A stretch of DNA of 64,000 nucleotides, from positions 186,001 through 250,000 of the forward strand of contig JAMAHW010000034.1 in the NCBI GenBank assembly GCA_023627715.1, written 5' to 3'. The position numbers and the translations under genes are program-made. Origin of the DNA: Periconia sp. R9002 (Eukaryota; Ascomycota; Dothideomycetes; Pleosporales; Periconiaceae). The notes beneath the pieces were generated by a model. The model saw nothing but the letters and a program-made list of their open reading frames with translations, was not told the DNA's origin and did not search any database. Each line of letters begins with the position of its first letter. The first letter of the stretch is position 1. Positions 32,292-44,087 of this stretch are shown in pieces.

Positions 32292-34610
32292 ATGACACGC
32301 CGCAACAGCGACTCCAAGGACGGCACCTCCCAACCCCCCTCCGAAAACCAGAATGTTTTCGACGACGAGTTCGCTCTGGATCCCGATGAGGACGACTTCA
32401 TGTCTTCGGCGTCGGATGACTTTGGACCGTCCATGATGAACGCTGGCCAGCCGCCTCAAAACAACCACAGCAGTAACAATGCCACCCCTCCGAGGAGCCT
32501 GAACAGGAGCGCGAGCACGTCCACCAATCCCAAACCTACAGAGACCGACCTCCTCCGAATGGCCACGCGCAACAGCACCGCCAAAGCGCCCCTTGGGCAA
32601 GATGCAGCGGCAGCAGCAGAGCGCCACGCCATACCCCCGCTACCGTCTCAGCCGTCGTCGCGCAATCGAGACTCAATGAGCTCCATGGCTTCGTTTGCAA
32701 CCACAGCCCAGAGCGAGTTAGGTACAGGTCCCAGTCATCCATACGCCATGTATGCACAAAATACCATGGCCCGAAGCCCGAGCATCTCCACCGCGTCGAC
32801 GCGACGACAATCGGAAACTCCGATCGCAATGCAACGTCCCGCACATCCATATGGCATGTACACGCAAAACGTCGTTGTCGAGGATGAACCACCTATGCCT
32901 GTACCACAAACCCAGAATACAATTCCCCTTGGATTCCCCGGCATCAACGCTGCAGTAGGACCCGGCTATCGCAGGCAGATTGGACCAGATGGTGAAGAGC
33001 AAGATATTATTGGACCTGACGGGCACACGGAACAACTCCCTCCCTACTCACGATACCCAGAAGAGGGACCAACCAAAGCCTCACTGGCTGCTGAAGCCAG
33101 CGCGACACAAGTTGATCCCGTTGTTTCCAGTCGAAACCTCATAGACGAATCCAACGAAACGTTACTTGCCACCTCTGACTCGCCATCACCCACCTCTCCT
33201 GTATCGCCCATAGCGCATTTCACACCACCGACCTCAGTTACCCCTGCTCGCCTTCCTCCACAGCGACCAGAAACACAGACAGGCAACACCGCAAACCCAC
33301 GACCAGCCACCACTTCAGAATCTGCATCGTTACTAGCCTCCACAGACGATAGTACCTTGAACGAAAAAGCCGATCCTTCTACAGATAAGAAGATTCCGTG
33401 GCGAAAACGGAAGCTCTGGGGCAAGGTTCCTGTCACTATGGCTTTGGTGGCTGTTATTCTCCTCATGATCTTCGCCGTCGTGATGGGGGCCACCATGGGT
33501 AGTGTCATTGTCAAGTCAAAGAAAGTGGAAAAGGAAAAAGACAGAGAGAAAGAAAAGAACAGGAATCATCACCAAGATCCATTGTCGCAGAATTCTCCTT
33601 CCAACACGTTCTTCGACGCGACGCCTATTCCCACTCCTACAACGCTGCCAGGTTTACCCACCGGCCAGTTTTCCCTCCCTTTGGGTTTTGCGCAAGAGAG
33701 CAGCCCTGGCTGTCTAGTCTTGGGTACCCAGTATTCCGCTTGGTCGTGCAAGATGTCCTTTGCGCCGCTGATGCTTACGGTGATGACGGATGACAAACTT
33801 TCCCTGTCTTTGGAATCTTTCACGGCACCAGATGGCAGCATTCAGTACGGACTGCAACCGCCTCTAGCTGCCAACCAGAGTTTGCAGCTTGTAATGGATC
33901 TTGACTATAAGGGTTACGGACCGGCATGGCACTTCTCCACGAGATATGACAAGATAGTGGTGCTGACACCTGACGAATTCGCGGCCGGCTCCTTTCTGCG
34001 TTCTCGCCAGATTGATAAGTCCTTCCGACACCGGTTCCAGGTGCAGCCTGGAGACAACCCATGGCTATGTTATTGGAATTCAACATATATTGAGGGCTAC
34101 ATCTACGTGCAGAACAACTCGACGGCTGCTACAGTTAGCGGTTATCCCACCCCCAATCCTACCGATCCTTTCGGACCTATGCAATTCCCTTCCACCACCG
34201 GCCTGCCGTCCCCAACAACAACCACAACAATTCCCATACCCACCTCCACCACTTCTACAGGGTCTGCCAAGCGCGATGACAACCCACCGCCATTCCCTCG
34301 ATTACCGCCCTACCCGCGCATAGTCAAGATTGAAGAACGACGTCTCCCGGGCGCTCCGCAGCCGTACTGCCAAAAAATGCAACTACTCGACAACGGGAAG
34401 CTGTCACCCATGACAACTACCAAAGGCGACAGGATCATCGTCAATTTAACGGAACAAGATCCCCCACTAAATGAGTACAACCAAGACCGACCGCCGGGAC
34501 CGCCAGGACCGCCGCCGTCCGATCCTTCGCCGACCACGCGACGGAGAATGCGTCTAGACAAACGCAGGGATCCGTCGGATGCCTGCCATTGCCAGTGGAT
34601 GTTCCAGTAG
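32292..34610 (+). CDS. Large single-pass membrane protein with conserved extracellular domain, function unknown
   Basis: Single exon, 772 aa; the start is the ATG in GCCACCATGA, a strong context, and no earlier ATG exists in frame. Residues 1-~370 are acidic to Ser/Pro-rich and disordered (FDDEFALDPDEDDF; two HPYxMYxQN repeats near residues 150 and 190). A basic WRKRKLWGK precedes one membrane helix (VPVTMALVAVILLMIFAVVM, ~380-400). A charged KEKDREKEK linker follows, then a folded ectodomain with four cysteines and N-glycosylation sites (CLVLGTQYSAWSC, FQVQPGDNPWLCYWNSTYIEG, APQPYCQKMQLLDNG). A Pro-rich tail ends CHCQWMFQ. N-in/C-out topology is likely. It resembles widespread uncharacterised ascomycete proteins (possibly the DUF7820 group); I would not assign a function. 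Confidence 0.85.
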   Translation: MTRRNSDSKDGTSQPPSENQNVFDDEFALDPDEDDFMSSASDDFGPSMMNAGQPPQNNHSSNNATPPRSLNRSASTSTNPKPTETDLLRMATRNSTAKAPLGQDAAAAAERHAIPPLPSQPSSRNRDSMSSMASFATTAQSELGTGPSHPYAMYAQNTMARSPSISTASTRRQSETPIAMQRPAHPYGMYTQNVVVEDEPPMPVPQTQNTIPLGFPGINAAVGPGYRRQIGPDGEEQDIIGPDGHTEQLPPYSRYPEEGPTKASLAAEASATQVDPVVSSRNLIDESNETLLATSDSPSPTSPVSPIAHFTPPTSVTPARLPPQRPETQTGNTANPRPATTSESASLLASTDDSTLNEKADPSTDKKIPWRKRKLWGKVPVTMALVAVILLMIFAVVMGATMGSVIVKSKKVEKEKDREKEKNRNHHQDPLSQNSPSNTFFDATPIPTPTTLPGLPTGQFSLPLGFAQESSPGCLVLGTQYSAWSCKMSFAPLMLTVMTDDKLSLSLESFTAPDGSIQYGLQPPLAANQSLQLVMDLDYKGYGPAWHFSTRYDKIVVLTPDEFAAGSFLRSRQIDKSFRHRFQVQPGDNPWLCYWNSTYIEGYIYVQNNSTAATVSGYPTPNPTDPFGPMQFPSTTGLPSPTTTTTIPIPTSTTSTGSAKRDDNPPPFPRLPPYPRIVKIEERRLPGAPQPYCQKMQLLDNGKLSPMTTTKGDRIIVNLTEQDPPLNEYNQDRPPGPPGPPPSDPSPTTRRRMRLDKRRDPSDACHCQWMFQ

Positions 34611-36315
34611 TGTTTTTTGCATTTGTCTCTTTCTTCTACCATCCTGTCGAGCATAAGCGGGCGCGCGAGATCTTGCATAGCAGTGTCGTTTTGTTTTCAG
34701 CATCTTTGGGAAAATGCAAAATTCCGCGGGGTCAAAGCTGAGGGAGGACTCTGATTGCTGCGAGGCGAGATAGATGGATCTGGTTTCTTTTGTATTTTGG
34801 TTTTTTTTTGGGCAAAGCATCGCGGCGTACTACAGCAAGTTTATATACCATGACAGTTTTTTTTTTCCTGTATCTCATTGTACGAGCGGCATTTTCTCTA
34901 TCTTTTTTCTCTGTCAGTAACATGGAAGGAGTCTTGTTGTTGTTGTTTTTCGATCCCCTTTTTACATACAGGTAGGCAGGGAAGGGGAGTGTTGGGGGGT
35001 TGACTGAGTGAGTGAGGGAAGTAAGTTCCCTTTTCTTTCTTGATATGAAGCAAGCGAGCGAGTAAGGCTGCAATGATATTACATCAATATTTGTGTATGT
35101 ATACGCCATTTTTTGACTATATGTATCTATCTGTCTGTCTGCACAGTGCATACATGCATACGCCATTTTTTTTTTGTCTATATGTATCTAAGTATCTATC
35201 TGTCTGCTCGCGAACATGCGAAGACGCATATGTAAATATCATTTCGAATGCAGATTGTGTATGTGTGTGTTATTTTGTGTAGATACGTATGTAGGTAGAT
35301 TTGTCAATGGAAGAAGGAGGAAAAGGGGAAGGAGGAGGAAAAGGGAAGGGAAAGGATGGGCAGATAGATTTAGTATCTACGTATCTACCTTTTCACCATT
35401 CTCCTATTCGTCTTTCCAGCTCTGTGTGTGTTTTGGACGTGTACATCGATCCAAATTCCATCCTTTTCCCTTTCTTTCCCTTTTTTTTCGGTAGTATCAA
35501 CGTTCCTCCCTGTGCAATACGTGTACCTAAGTAGACACTCCAGAATCCGGATCCAAGGCATCGTCAAATAGGTAATCATTTGAATACAAACACGTACAGG
35601 TAGTCTTCATATCAAAGATGTAGCTACATACCTATGCTGCTCTACTCTATTCCATTCCATTTCAGAGAAGTGAAAAAAAATACTGTTAACCTTCTCGTTT
35701 TTATGTACTTCTCCTGTCCTGACCTGACCTGTCCTATCCTGTCTTTTACACATATGTATATACATTCAACTTCGGCACGTCAATCTGTGTGCATGCACGC
35801 ATGTGCCCAGATAAATCTATGAGAGACCCACTGTGGTTGGTGTTAGTGAAGAACGAGAAAGACGAATACATGTACGAAAAATGAAGAAGAAGAATAACCA
35901 AATAAGACTTCGCCATCTTCACCGCGACGACGATTATGAACTTGTTTGTTTCTTTGCTATACTTCCTTTTTTTCCCTGCATTACGAGCCAACTGTATATA
36001 TCTTTGGCATTTGTAGCAGGGCAATGGTCAAGCCATCACTATGAATAGATGACTGACTGAGGAACGAAGCTCGTATGCACATGAAGGGGGAAAGCATGGT
36101 TGTGGGCATTGTTTACACATGAGAAACGGAAATTTCCTTCCACAGTCGCCCAAACCCAGCCCATCACCCTCTAAGAAATAATCTTCTGGGGCGCGGCGAA
36201 GGCGATGAGCAGCAGAATCGTCTTTTAACCAGGGGTATCATATATACACACAGACGAAGAAAAAGGAAGAGAAGCAGGTAGAGCACAGTTAAGCGTAGGT
36301 GCATAATCACTCTCT
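34611..36315. other. Intergenic region between convergent genes, with simple repeats
   Basis: 1.7 kb of 3' flank. It is T-rich with poly-T runs, TCTATC/TGTCTG microsatellite-like patches and purine-rich GGAGGAAAAGG tracts around 35310-35360. I see no coding exon. Confidence 0.55.
35101..35210. repeat. Imperfect tandem duplication of ~50 bp
   Basis: ATACGCCATTTTTT...CTATATGTATCTATCTGTCTG occurs at 35101-35141 and again, with extra T and a TAAGTATC insertion, at 35158-35207. Confidence 0.75.
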
Positions 36316-37017
36316 TCAGCGGGAGGGAGGATTGGAGGCCGAAGCCGACTTGGGAGCGTGGATGTCCATGGGTAGAATCTCCGTCTTGAGCTCCCTCGTC
36401 TTCTTCTGCTTGGGCTCGGGCGCCTTCTCATTCTCCTGCACGTAAAACTTGCGCAGCAGCATGATGGCTTCTTCCCTGAAAATGCCGCCGTAGACGGGGT
36501 ACGGTTCGTCGACGCTGGGACTACAAGTCAGGTTATTAGTCATTGCAATCATAAAGAGGAGGACACGGCAGGCTCACTCCGAGTGAATGTTCAAGACTCC
36601 GCCAGTGCCACCAAAGCGCTCGTTCCAGCAGCCAAAGTAGACGGCGCGGATACCGTACTGGCGCAGCATCGAGGCGCACATGACACAGGGCTCGACGGTG
36701 ACGTACAGATCCGTCTCCCGGAGGGCGCTGATGGGAAATTTCGATAGGATGCCGGCTAGGGCGACGAATTCGGCGTGCCGTGTGCCGTTGAGCGTGCGGT
36801 TCGTCTCGTTCATGCCCCGCCCAATGACTTGGCCATCCTTGACGAAGACGCAGCCTACGGGTGTTTCGTCGCTTGTGAGGGCGAGTTCAGCCTGTGGTGG
36901 GGGTGAGGATGGTAGGTTAGCGAGGGTGTTAAAAAATGCGGTCGATGGGGGAGTAGCCACCATGTTGATGGCCTCGCGCATGAAGCCTTCGTGGCGAGCC
37001 TTATCTGTGAGGTCCAT
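36316..37017 (-). CDS. TAD2: tRNA-specific adenosine-34 deaminase catalytic subunit Tad2/ADAT2
   Basis: Exons (minus) are 37017..36578 and 36520..36316, giving 214 aa; the 57-nt intron starts GTGAGC and ends TTGTAG, phase 2. The deaminase zinc site is complete: TRHAEFVAL (His ligand and catalytic Glu) and EPCVMCAS (two Cys ligands). DETPVGCVFVKDGQVIGRGMNETNRT is the usual core strand and loop. The C-terminal exon has the fungal block YPVYGGIFREEAIMLLRKFYVQENEKAPEP. Tad2 works with Tad3 to convert A34 to inosine in tRNA anticodons. The start MDLTDKARHEGFM is the first ATG in the frame; the open frame continues upstream without ATG. Confidence 0.94.
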
Positions 37018-38003
37018 TTTTTTCTGTTTTGCTTTGCGTACGCTGGGCTTCTGATACTTTTTCTTTTCAATGACGGGGAAATCGGCGGAAGAGGCTTTTT
37101 GCTTTTGACAGCGATAATCCTGTGAACGGGTGTGAGCAAAGAACGATGATGATTTTCGAAAAAAAAAGTGGGCGGGAGAAGAGGGTTGGTTAGTGGTGGT
37201 TTCTATCAAGTCGTGGTGGTGGAAGGCACTTTCGACTTTGTGGTGGTGACTATCAGACGTTCCTGCTTAATACGGAAGCGACCAAATTTTAGTGTGCCCT
37301 CTCCGCAAAGTAGAAAACGACGGGAGCGCGATTCGCTCTAAAACGCAAAGTGCACCGTATCATTGTTTCGGCTAGGTATGACCTGTATCGATAGAGATGT
37401 GCAAACATCATACGTGGCTCTACATGGTGAAGGAATTGATGGTATATAATATCATCTCAACAACGATTACTCAATGTTGATGTTGGTGAACTCTTTTTTT
37501 GGGGTGCGTACGTAACATAACACGGTAGAGAGGAACGCCAAGGCTCCGACTCAGCCGTTGCAGTCTGCGTGGAAGGTGCGTTACGTGGAGGCCATTCTGG
37601 AAACCGCGCCCCGGCAGCGGCAATCCGAAGCGAGTAGGTAGCGCTGTGCTGTGCTGTGCTGCTTTATACTCGCCGTAAACCACGACCATTCATCCACCAT
37701 TCATCCTCCACCACCCATCATCACTCCAGGCAACCACAATTCAAAGCCCTAGACGAACACCACTGCAGCGCCACCCGCTCCATTACGCGTACACGCCCGT
37801 CTCCAACACTATATCCAGCGAGCGCATCCCCTGCCCGGCTTTGTACCTACCGACTTTGTTTGTCCCCGTGTCCATAGGGCTGAGCAGCTGGACATCACTT
37901 CGATCCCCATAGTCGTCCCCATCCTCTACCACTCTCTCACACCACCGCCTTCACACAAGAATACAGCTTCCGGAAAGCTCCAAAATCTTCCCTCAACGCC
38001 AAA
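37018..38003. promoter_or_regulatory. Divergent promoter region TAD2 / TVP18
   Basis: 986 bp between outward-facing genes. A CTGTG repeat lies near 37649-37662. Sequence towards TVP18 is C-rich with CCATC/CACC repeats, as in fungal leaders. I see no exon. Confidence 0.5.
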
Positions 38004-38803
38004 ATGGGTTTCGCCGACACGCTCAGGGATGAGATGAAGACGAGGAATTTCAGTAAGCATCAACACCTGCCCTATTGCTCGAACCCCCGGCGTGTAGCTA
38101 GATACATAGCATCTGCTAACCTGTCTTGCTTCTAGGTATATACGGCCAATGGTTAGTCGCGCACCTTATTCCCCAATCATCCTGTCCCGAGATGCCCGCT
38201 TGCGATCCCCTTGTGGACAGCTTTCACCACGACAACCGGGTGTGAGCTATGTCAGCTTGCCCTGCGCCTCGTCCCGACAGCAACATCGAGTTTACACAGT
38301 ACATGGTGGGGATATGGATTGGAATTGCGCTGACAATGGGATTCCAGGACCGGTATCCTGTGCATATTGCTCTGCTTCGCGCTCGGAATCACCAACTTGT
38401 TTTACATTTTCAGACCCTTGATCATACTTTTCGCGGTCTTTTGTTTGTACGTTACTCCTAGGGCATCTTCTCCCCATTCATCCACTCACATGAAGACAGA
38501 GTGTCCGCCTTCGTCATTGTATTCCTGGAAATCCCGCTGCTGCTCCGCATCTGCCCGACATCCCCCAAGTTTGATGCTTTCATCCGCAAATTCGAGACAA
38601 ACTACATGCGCGCCGCCATCTACCTCGCCATGAGTCTCATTCAATGGTTCAGTCTCTTCACTGGAAAAGCGACCAGCCTGATCGCCGCCGCCGTGTTTTT
38701 GCTCATCGCCGCCGTCTTCTATGCTCTAGCTGGTGTCAAGGGCCAAGCCTTCCAAGGTAGCAAGGCGCTCGGCGGTGCGGGCGTGGCGCAGATGATTATA
38801 TAG
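38004..38803 (+). CDS. TVP18: Golgi membrane protein Tvp18
   Basis: Exons are 38004..38052, 38136..38151, 38348..38446 and 38500..38803, giving 155 aa. The second exon is 16 nt (phase 1 in, phase 2 out), followed by a 196-nt intron with a GTTAGT donor. The joined product reads MKTRNFSIYGQWTGILCILL, which is the family N-terminus. Four membrane helices are visible: ILCILLCFALGITNLFYIF, PLIILFAVFCLVSAFVIVFL, YLAMSLIQWFSLF, and LIAAAVFLLIAAVFYAL. RICPTSPKFDAFIRKFETNYMRA and the end GGAGVAQMII are typical of Tvp18. The protein sits in late-Golgi vesicles; its biochemical role is unclear. Confidence 0.93.
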
Positions 38804-40251
38804 ATGGGGCGAAGCCAGCACAGCAGCAACCTCGAGAAAGGGTGAAGTGAGAGATGGAGGAAGCGTTGGACATTGAATCGCCCTCTCTTTCTCTGTTTTC
38901 TTGAGTTTTGAAGGCGGTAACATATCTAAAGATGTGTTGTATGGGCTGTGAATGTACGAACGAGCGACGGTTATGCACAGTCAAGGGATTGTCATGTTTT
39001 TTCCCATGCAGGTTTCTCTCTCTCTCTATTTCAAAGAATCCGGTTGTACCGATAGCTAGGCGTTTGTTTTTCAAAGCTTGTTTCTGGTTTTTTATTTCTG
39101 TCTTGTAAAGCTATATCATACGGCAGGGATGTTTTCAATGTTGTGTATGAGTGGGGATTAGTACTGTTGCACAGTGAGGACAAGCGTGCAAAAGAAAAAG
39201 ACAGGGTCAGCAAAAAGGAATACCTCTTTAGAAAGGATGTTTCAACATGCATAGCAAGTTGTGCTTCTCCCATGATGAAGTGAAAGTGGAAAAGTGGGCT
39301 GGTTGAAGGTTGGATTGCGGGACAATGGATGGAAGCCCCACAGTGATGCAATGCAGTGACCGATGAACATGTTCAGTTGTCCACGGGTTCACGGATCAAG
39401 GAAGCATGATGTCTTCCCCACAGTGAATGACGATGATGCTACTGTACCTAGATGCACTTGGCCACCGTGCATGTCGAATCTATGCATGAAACCTGTGATG
39501 AGAATGTACATACATACAACGTTGTCTCATTGGTAACTAACTGAAGAAAGAGAAATGGGTGATAAATCTTTCGTCCATGGGTGCGCGAGTGAGTTATTTT
39601 TTTTCTTTCTAACCGAGCAGAAGCTCGTACAGATGAGATACAAGGATAACGTAATTTGGGGATGGGGTACTCGAGGTTGTCGTTTAAGCTGTCAGCTGCT
39701 TGTTTTGCGGAGTGGTTGATTGGTTGGAATTGGCACTTACAGATCGGCAATTGCTGCGCTTCACTGCTGTGCTTCACTGCTGTGTACCGTTATCGATCAA
39801 TTCTTCTTTTGTGTTGGAGTAGCGGATGTGAATTTCGCAAGAGCAGAAAGCGAAAGACGTGCTTAGACAAAGCTGAGATGGTTGCGGACGTTAAAACTGT
39901 TATTGTTTAAGGGCTTGAAGACGGAGCAGTCAATTGGTCGATCTAAATGATGCGCTTCACCAGTCTAAACAAGTTGCTGCGGCTGACGACGCTGGTTTAC
40001 ATTCCCTTCCCCACGCTTCATCCAATTCTTCGGTTTCTACGTCTTCCCTTTTCCTTTCAAGCAGGTGATTTATAGTTGACGAGAAGCACGTCACTGCCTG
40101 CCCCGTTAAATGCAAACCCTGCTCTTACATCACCCGTTAGCTTCACTTCTCCACCCACCAACAACATCAACAACCTTCACCACTCCTGTGGCCCTCTCCT
40201 CATTGCAATTCCTCTCGTCTCCTTCGCATCTCACCTCATCCTCATTGCATC
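38804..40251. other. Intergenic region TVP18 to AIM21
   Basis: 1.45 kb. A (CT)n run lies near 39014-39026, and the 150 bp before AIM21 are C-rich leader-like sequence. ORFs on both strands are short and not protein-like. Confidence 0.55.
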
Positions 40252-43200
40252 ATGAGTGCACCGCCGCAGATACCTCCTCGCCCATCCAGGGCCCAGAACA
40301 CTCAATCACCCCTCAATGACGTCCCCAAAGTCCCTCCACGTCCCAAGCGGGCCATCGACCGTTCCGTCTCTCCCAACCGCAATGCTCGCTCCCCATTGAA
40401 CGATCCGACCTTTCTACACAACGGGCAGCTCCCCAAAGACAATTCCCAGCTCACTCCTGATGTACCAGCCCGCCCACCTAGCGTCAGCTTGCCCTCACTG
40501 GGCGAGGAGGGCATTGAGTACGCCAGCCTCGACGACCTCTCCAAGACCCTCACAAATCAGAGCGAAGGCTCCCCACAACAGACCAAGGTCGCCGGAGATC
40601 TACCTTTGCATGCGCCCAAGGCTTCGGTGCCGAGCTCCACGGCCAAGAGTCGCATTCAAACTGTGACTCGCACCGATTCTTCGCAGGCTGCTGCTGCTGG
40701 CTTTGGGAAGCTAGGTGTCGATGACAAGGCAGTTCCCTCTGACTCGGGCCGTTCCGCTTCCTCGGCTGGCGGGAACACTCGTCCCAGCTCCATATATAAA
40801 GATAAAGATGAAGAGCACCACGGAATTCCCGAGATCGGTGTTCAAGTGCCCATGTACCCGCACGCCGGAGACGTGCAAGCTCCTACTCCAGGACCCAATG
40901 ATCCCCCTCCGTCCACCGGTATTGGTTTCTTCAACAAAGGCGGACAAACCACTCCGCGTCATCATGGTCGCACCAAGAGTGGTCGCGAAATCTTTCACGG
41001 TCCACCGGGCAGCTATGGACTACACGGCCACGGCAAGATTGGAAACGACGAATTTGAGCAACAGTGGTATGCGAAGCATCCCGAAGACCTGAAGCGTGAG
41101 AAGGCCGGCGAATATGGACCCCACATTCAAGAGAATAGGAAAGATTACAATTGGGAATCGGACAAGTTGGACAAGCTTGTTCACGCTGCCAAAGGAATTG
41201 GAATGGGTATGCTGTTGCGGGGAATTGTGCCAGAACCCTGGTTGATACTAACAACGTGACACAGGAACTTCCAGGGATGCGGTTGGCACCCCCGACGAGC
41301 AGATTGGATACATAGCTAGTGAAGAATACGCCTCAAGGATGGCTTCCCCACGCCCCGGCTCGGGACGACCCAGCTCTATTCACAAGAGCCAGCCCTCTAT
41401 AGAATCTCCTCTGCGCCACGCCAAGTTGCCCGAGGATGCTCTCACAAAACAGAAGACAAACGAAGGCGAGGCGGAAGAAGACGTGATTCACATTGATCCT
41501 CCTGCACGTCGCGCAAGTAAGATTCACGGCGGTGGCTACGACCCCCCGACCGAGGATTTGGGTCCCGAAGGTGGTAACACTGAAGAGGAAGGTGGCTGGG
41601 TTACAGAGCGCGGCTACGGCATGCCAATTCTCGCCTCTGATGAAATCAAAAAGGACGGCCCGGCGGCTGAGTGGCGGCAACCTGCTATCGACCCAGAACT
41701 TGAACGTCGCACGAGCGGTGAGTATACTGTGAATGAGGACGGCACACCCGCCTACCTCACTAAGCAGCGAACCCACAGCAGGAGCTCCAGCCGTAACGCC
41801 GAAAGGCAGCGGTTCGTTCCCAGCCCCTCTCAGTTCGACAGGTCCGGCACTCCACTGGAGTCAACAAAGGAGTACGAGCCATTGTTTCCCGAAGATGAGG
41901 ATCACCCTAAGAAAGCCAAGACCCCTGTCGACAAGCTCAAGCGACCTGAATTTGCTCGCCACCAGTTCCCTAGTCAAGACACTTGGGAAGATGCCCCCAG
42001 CAGTCATCAACTGGTAACGACCGTTGACACTCCTCAAGCTGATGAAGAGTCAAAACCTCCTGCCGAAGGGGACGCCGATCCCAGTCAGGTCTTCGAGAAG
42101 CCGGAGACTGAACAGGCTCGAAAGGAAACCATTACAAAAGAAGATCAACAGTCGTTCCTCCCTGATCACACTAGGCGATTTGCGAACAAGCATCTCGAGA
42201 AGGAACATCTCAGCCAGGGAACTCGCCCTAACATGCAGCAGCGCTTTCCCAGTCAAGACATTTGGGAAGACACTCCGGACCAGATGCAGTTGGAGACGAC
42301 TGTGAGTGGTCCTCAAACTCCAGAAACGGGCGACTATGCCGAAGACTCCCCCACTGCGTCGTCAAAACCTTCGATTCCTCCCAGGCCTTCAATACCAGCG
42401 CGACCCCAGAAAAATGCCGCATCTACCGATAAGAAAGCGCCTGTCGTTCCCGAGCGCCCTAAGCCTCAGGTTCCTGCCCGACCCAGCAAACCCCTTACCA
42501 AGTCATCGGAAAAGGTGCCCACTCTGTCCTCGGAAGAAAGTGGAGAGGCTGCGTCACAGGCGAAAGCAAAACCGCCGGTTCCAGCTCGTCCTGGTGGTGG
42601 TAAGATTGCCGCGCTTCAAGCTGGGTTCCTCAAGGATCTTAACAGCAAACTTGGGCTTGGTCCGCCTAAGGTCAAGGAGCCTGAACCCGAAGAAGAAAAG
42701 GAACCGGAGCCAGTGAAGCCGCTCTCCGATGCTCGCAAAGGCAGGGCTAAGGGTCCCCAAAGGCGGAAACCTACAAGCTCTCCATCCCCAGCAGCGGCCA
42801 CCGGCACTGCCGAAGCGGCAGGCTCAACACATAAGCTCGCCGTTGATATTGTCACCACTGTTTGGTCAATCGGTGATGATGGAGAACTAGATGTCCCAGC
42901 TGCACAGCTATCCGCCAAGCTTCACAACGCGCTCAAAGTTCCCAACCAATCGAAACCCGAGGAACCCGTAGCGTCCGAAGAGGTGCTGGAGAAGGAAGAG
43001 CACGTCGAGCCCGGCGAAGCAGACCTTGAGCCCACCCTTATCAAGGAAGCGAAGCCCAGCGATCCTGTCGCCGCCGTCGATACCGCGCCAGAAGAACCTG
43101 ACGAGCCTATTCCTGACCAAACGGCTGGAAAGCCAGGTCCCATTACAGCGGATGCGAGCGAGGCAGAGCCCAAAATTGAAAACGTTGCACCTGGTGGGGG

Positions 43201-43312
43201 TGTGTCACCGGAGACACAGCATAGTCTTGAAGAGGAGATAAAGAAGGAAACTGAGGAGAAATTGGCGGCTGGTGGAGGTGAGGAGAAGGCGAAGGAGGTC
43301 AGTAATGCGTAG
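40252..43312 (+). CDS. AIM21: Proline-rich actin-patch protein Aim21
   Basis: Exons are 40252..41206 and 41265..43312, giving 1000 aa; the 58-nt intron has GTATGC, a CTAAC branch point (41247-41253) and ACACAG, phase 1. The protein is largely disordered. It opens with SH3-binding PPQIPPRPSR and VPPRPKR. FPSQDxWED occurs twice (~residues 553 and 646). A second set of poly-proline motifs (IPARPQK, VPERPKPQVPARPSK, PPVPARPGGGK) precedes KIAALQAGFLKDLNSKLGLGPP, a capping-protein-interacting type block found in fungal Aim21. An acidic/basic tail follows. In yeast, Aim21 with Tda2 limits actin filament capping and barbed-end growth at endocytic patches; the gene name comes from a mitochondrial inheritance screen. 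The call rests on motif pattern rather than a folded domain. Confidence 0.85.
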
Positions 43313-44087
43313 GCTGCTACTTTGAGTGGTACATGTCTGACGATGCCATGAGCAAGGGTTGATACGTGAGATGGGGGATTAAAAAACAATGCGGGATATT
43401 AAGTTTTTTGTAGGTGGGAGGTGGAGGACTGGTTTTTTGTCGCAGCTATTTCAACTGCTTTGTTTTTTTTACTCAATTGATCTTTTTATATTGTATGTCC
43501 TATCTTCCTCGGCTCTAGTATGATTGTGTAGCTATTTTCCCTTGCAATCGATCTTTGTTCGATACAATCTACTCTGCCAAAACTCAAGTTTTCTTTTGGC
43601 TCTATCTCAATTTGAACTTCCTATCGCTGAGAATACCTACATACATAAGTATGTATCTCAGTGTGACTGTGTGTGTGGAGGATTTCAGATGAAGTGATTG
43701 AAGTGATTGATTGATTGATTGATGACATAATATGACGCGCCCTCCTTTTTCTCTGCAATGCCCCTCGTTCGAAGGAAGAAGGTGGGATGGGAGGGAAGCT
43801 TAGCTAGATTTTTACCCCACCAAACCAAACCAACGCAACCAAAGTCTGAACCTTGTTCAAAAGCTTGCATTCTTCTAACATTTCAAAACTTCGTGTTTCT
43901 GATATCTTACTTAGCTGCGCCGAAAACACGAAACACGAAGCACGAAGAAAAGTAAAGGGACGACGACGGGGCTGTTTCGAAACAAATTGCTTTGCGAACC
44001 CTGCTAGATCCTAGAAAGAAAAACGAAAAACGGAAAACGAAAACGATTAGATACATACCTAACAAAAGTGTTCGTTGACTTGTGACA
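43313..44087. other. Intergenic region AIM21 to SDR gene
   Basis: 775 bp. It includes a TGAT tetranucleotide repeat at about 43704-43723 and a CGAAACACGAAG repeat near 43918-43945. I see no exon. Confidence 0.55.
43704..43723. repeat. (TGAT)n microsatellite
   Basis: Five near-perfect TGAT units in a row. Confidence 0.8.
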
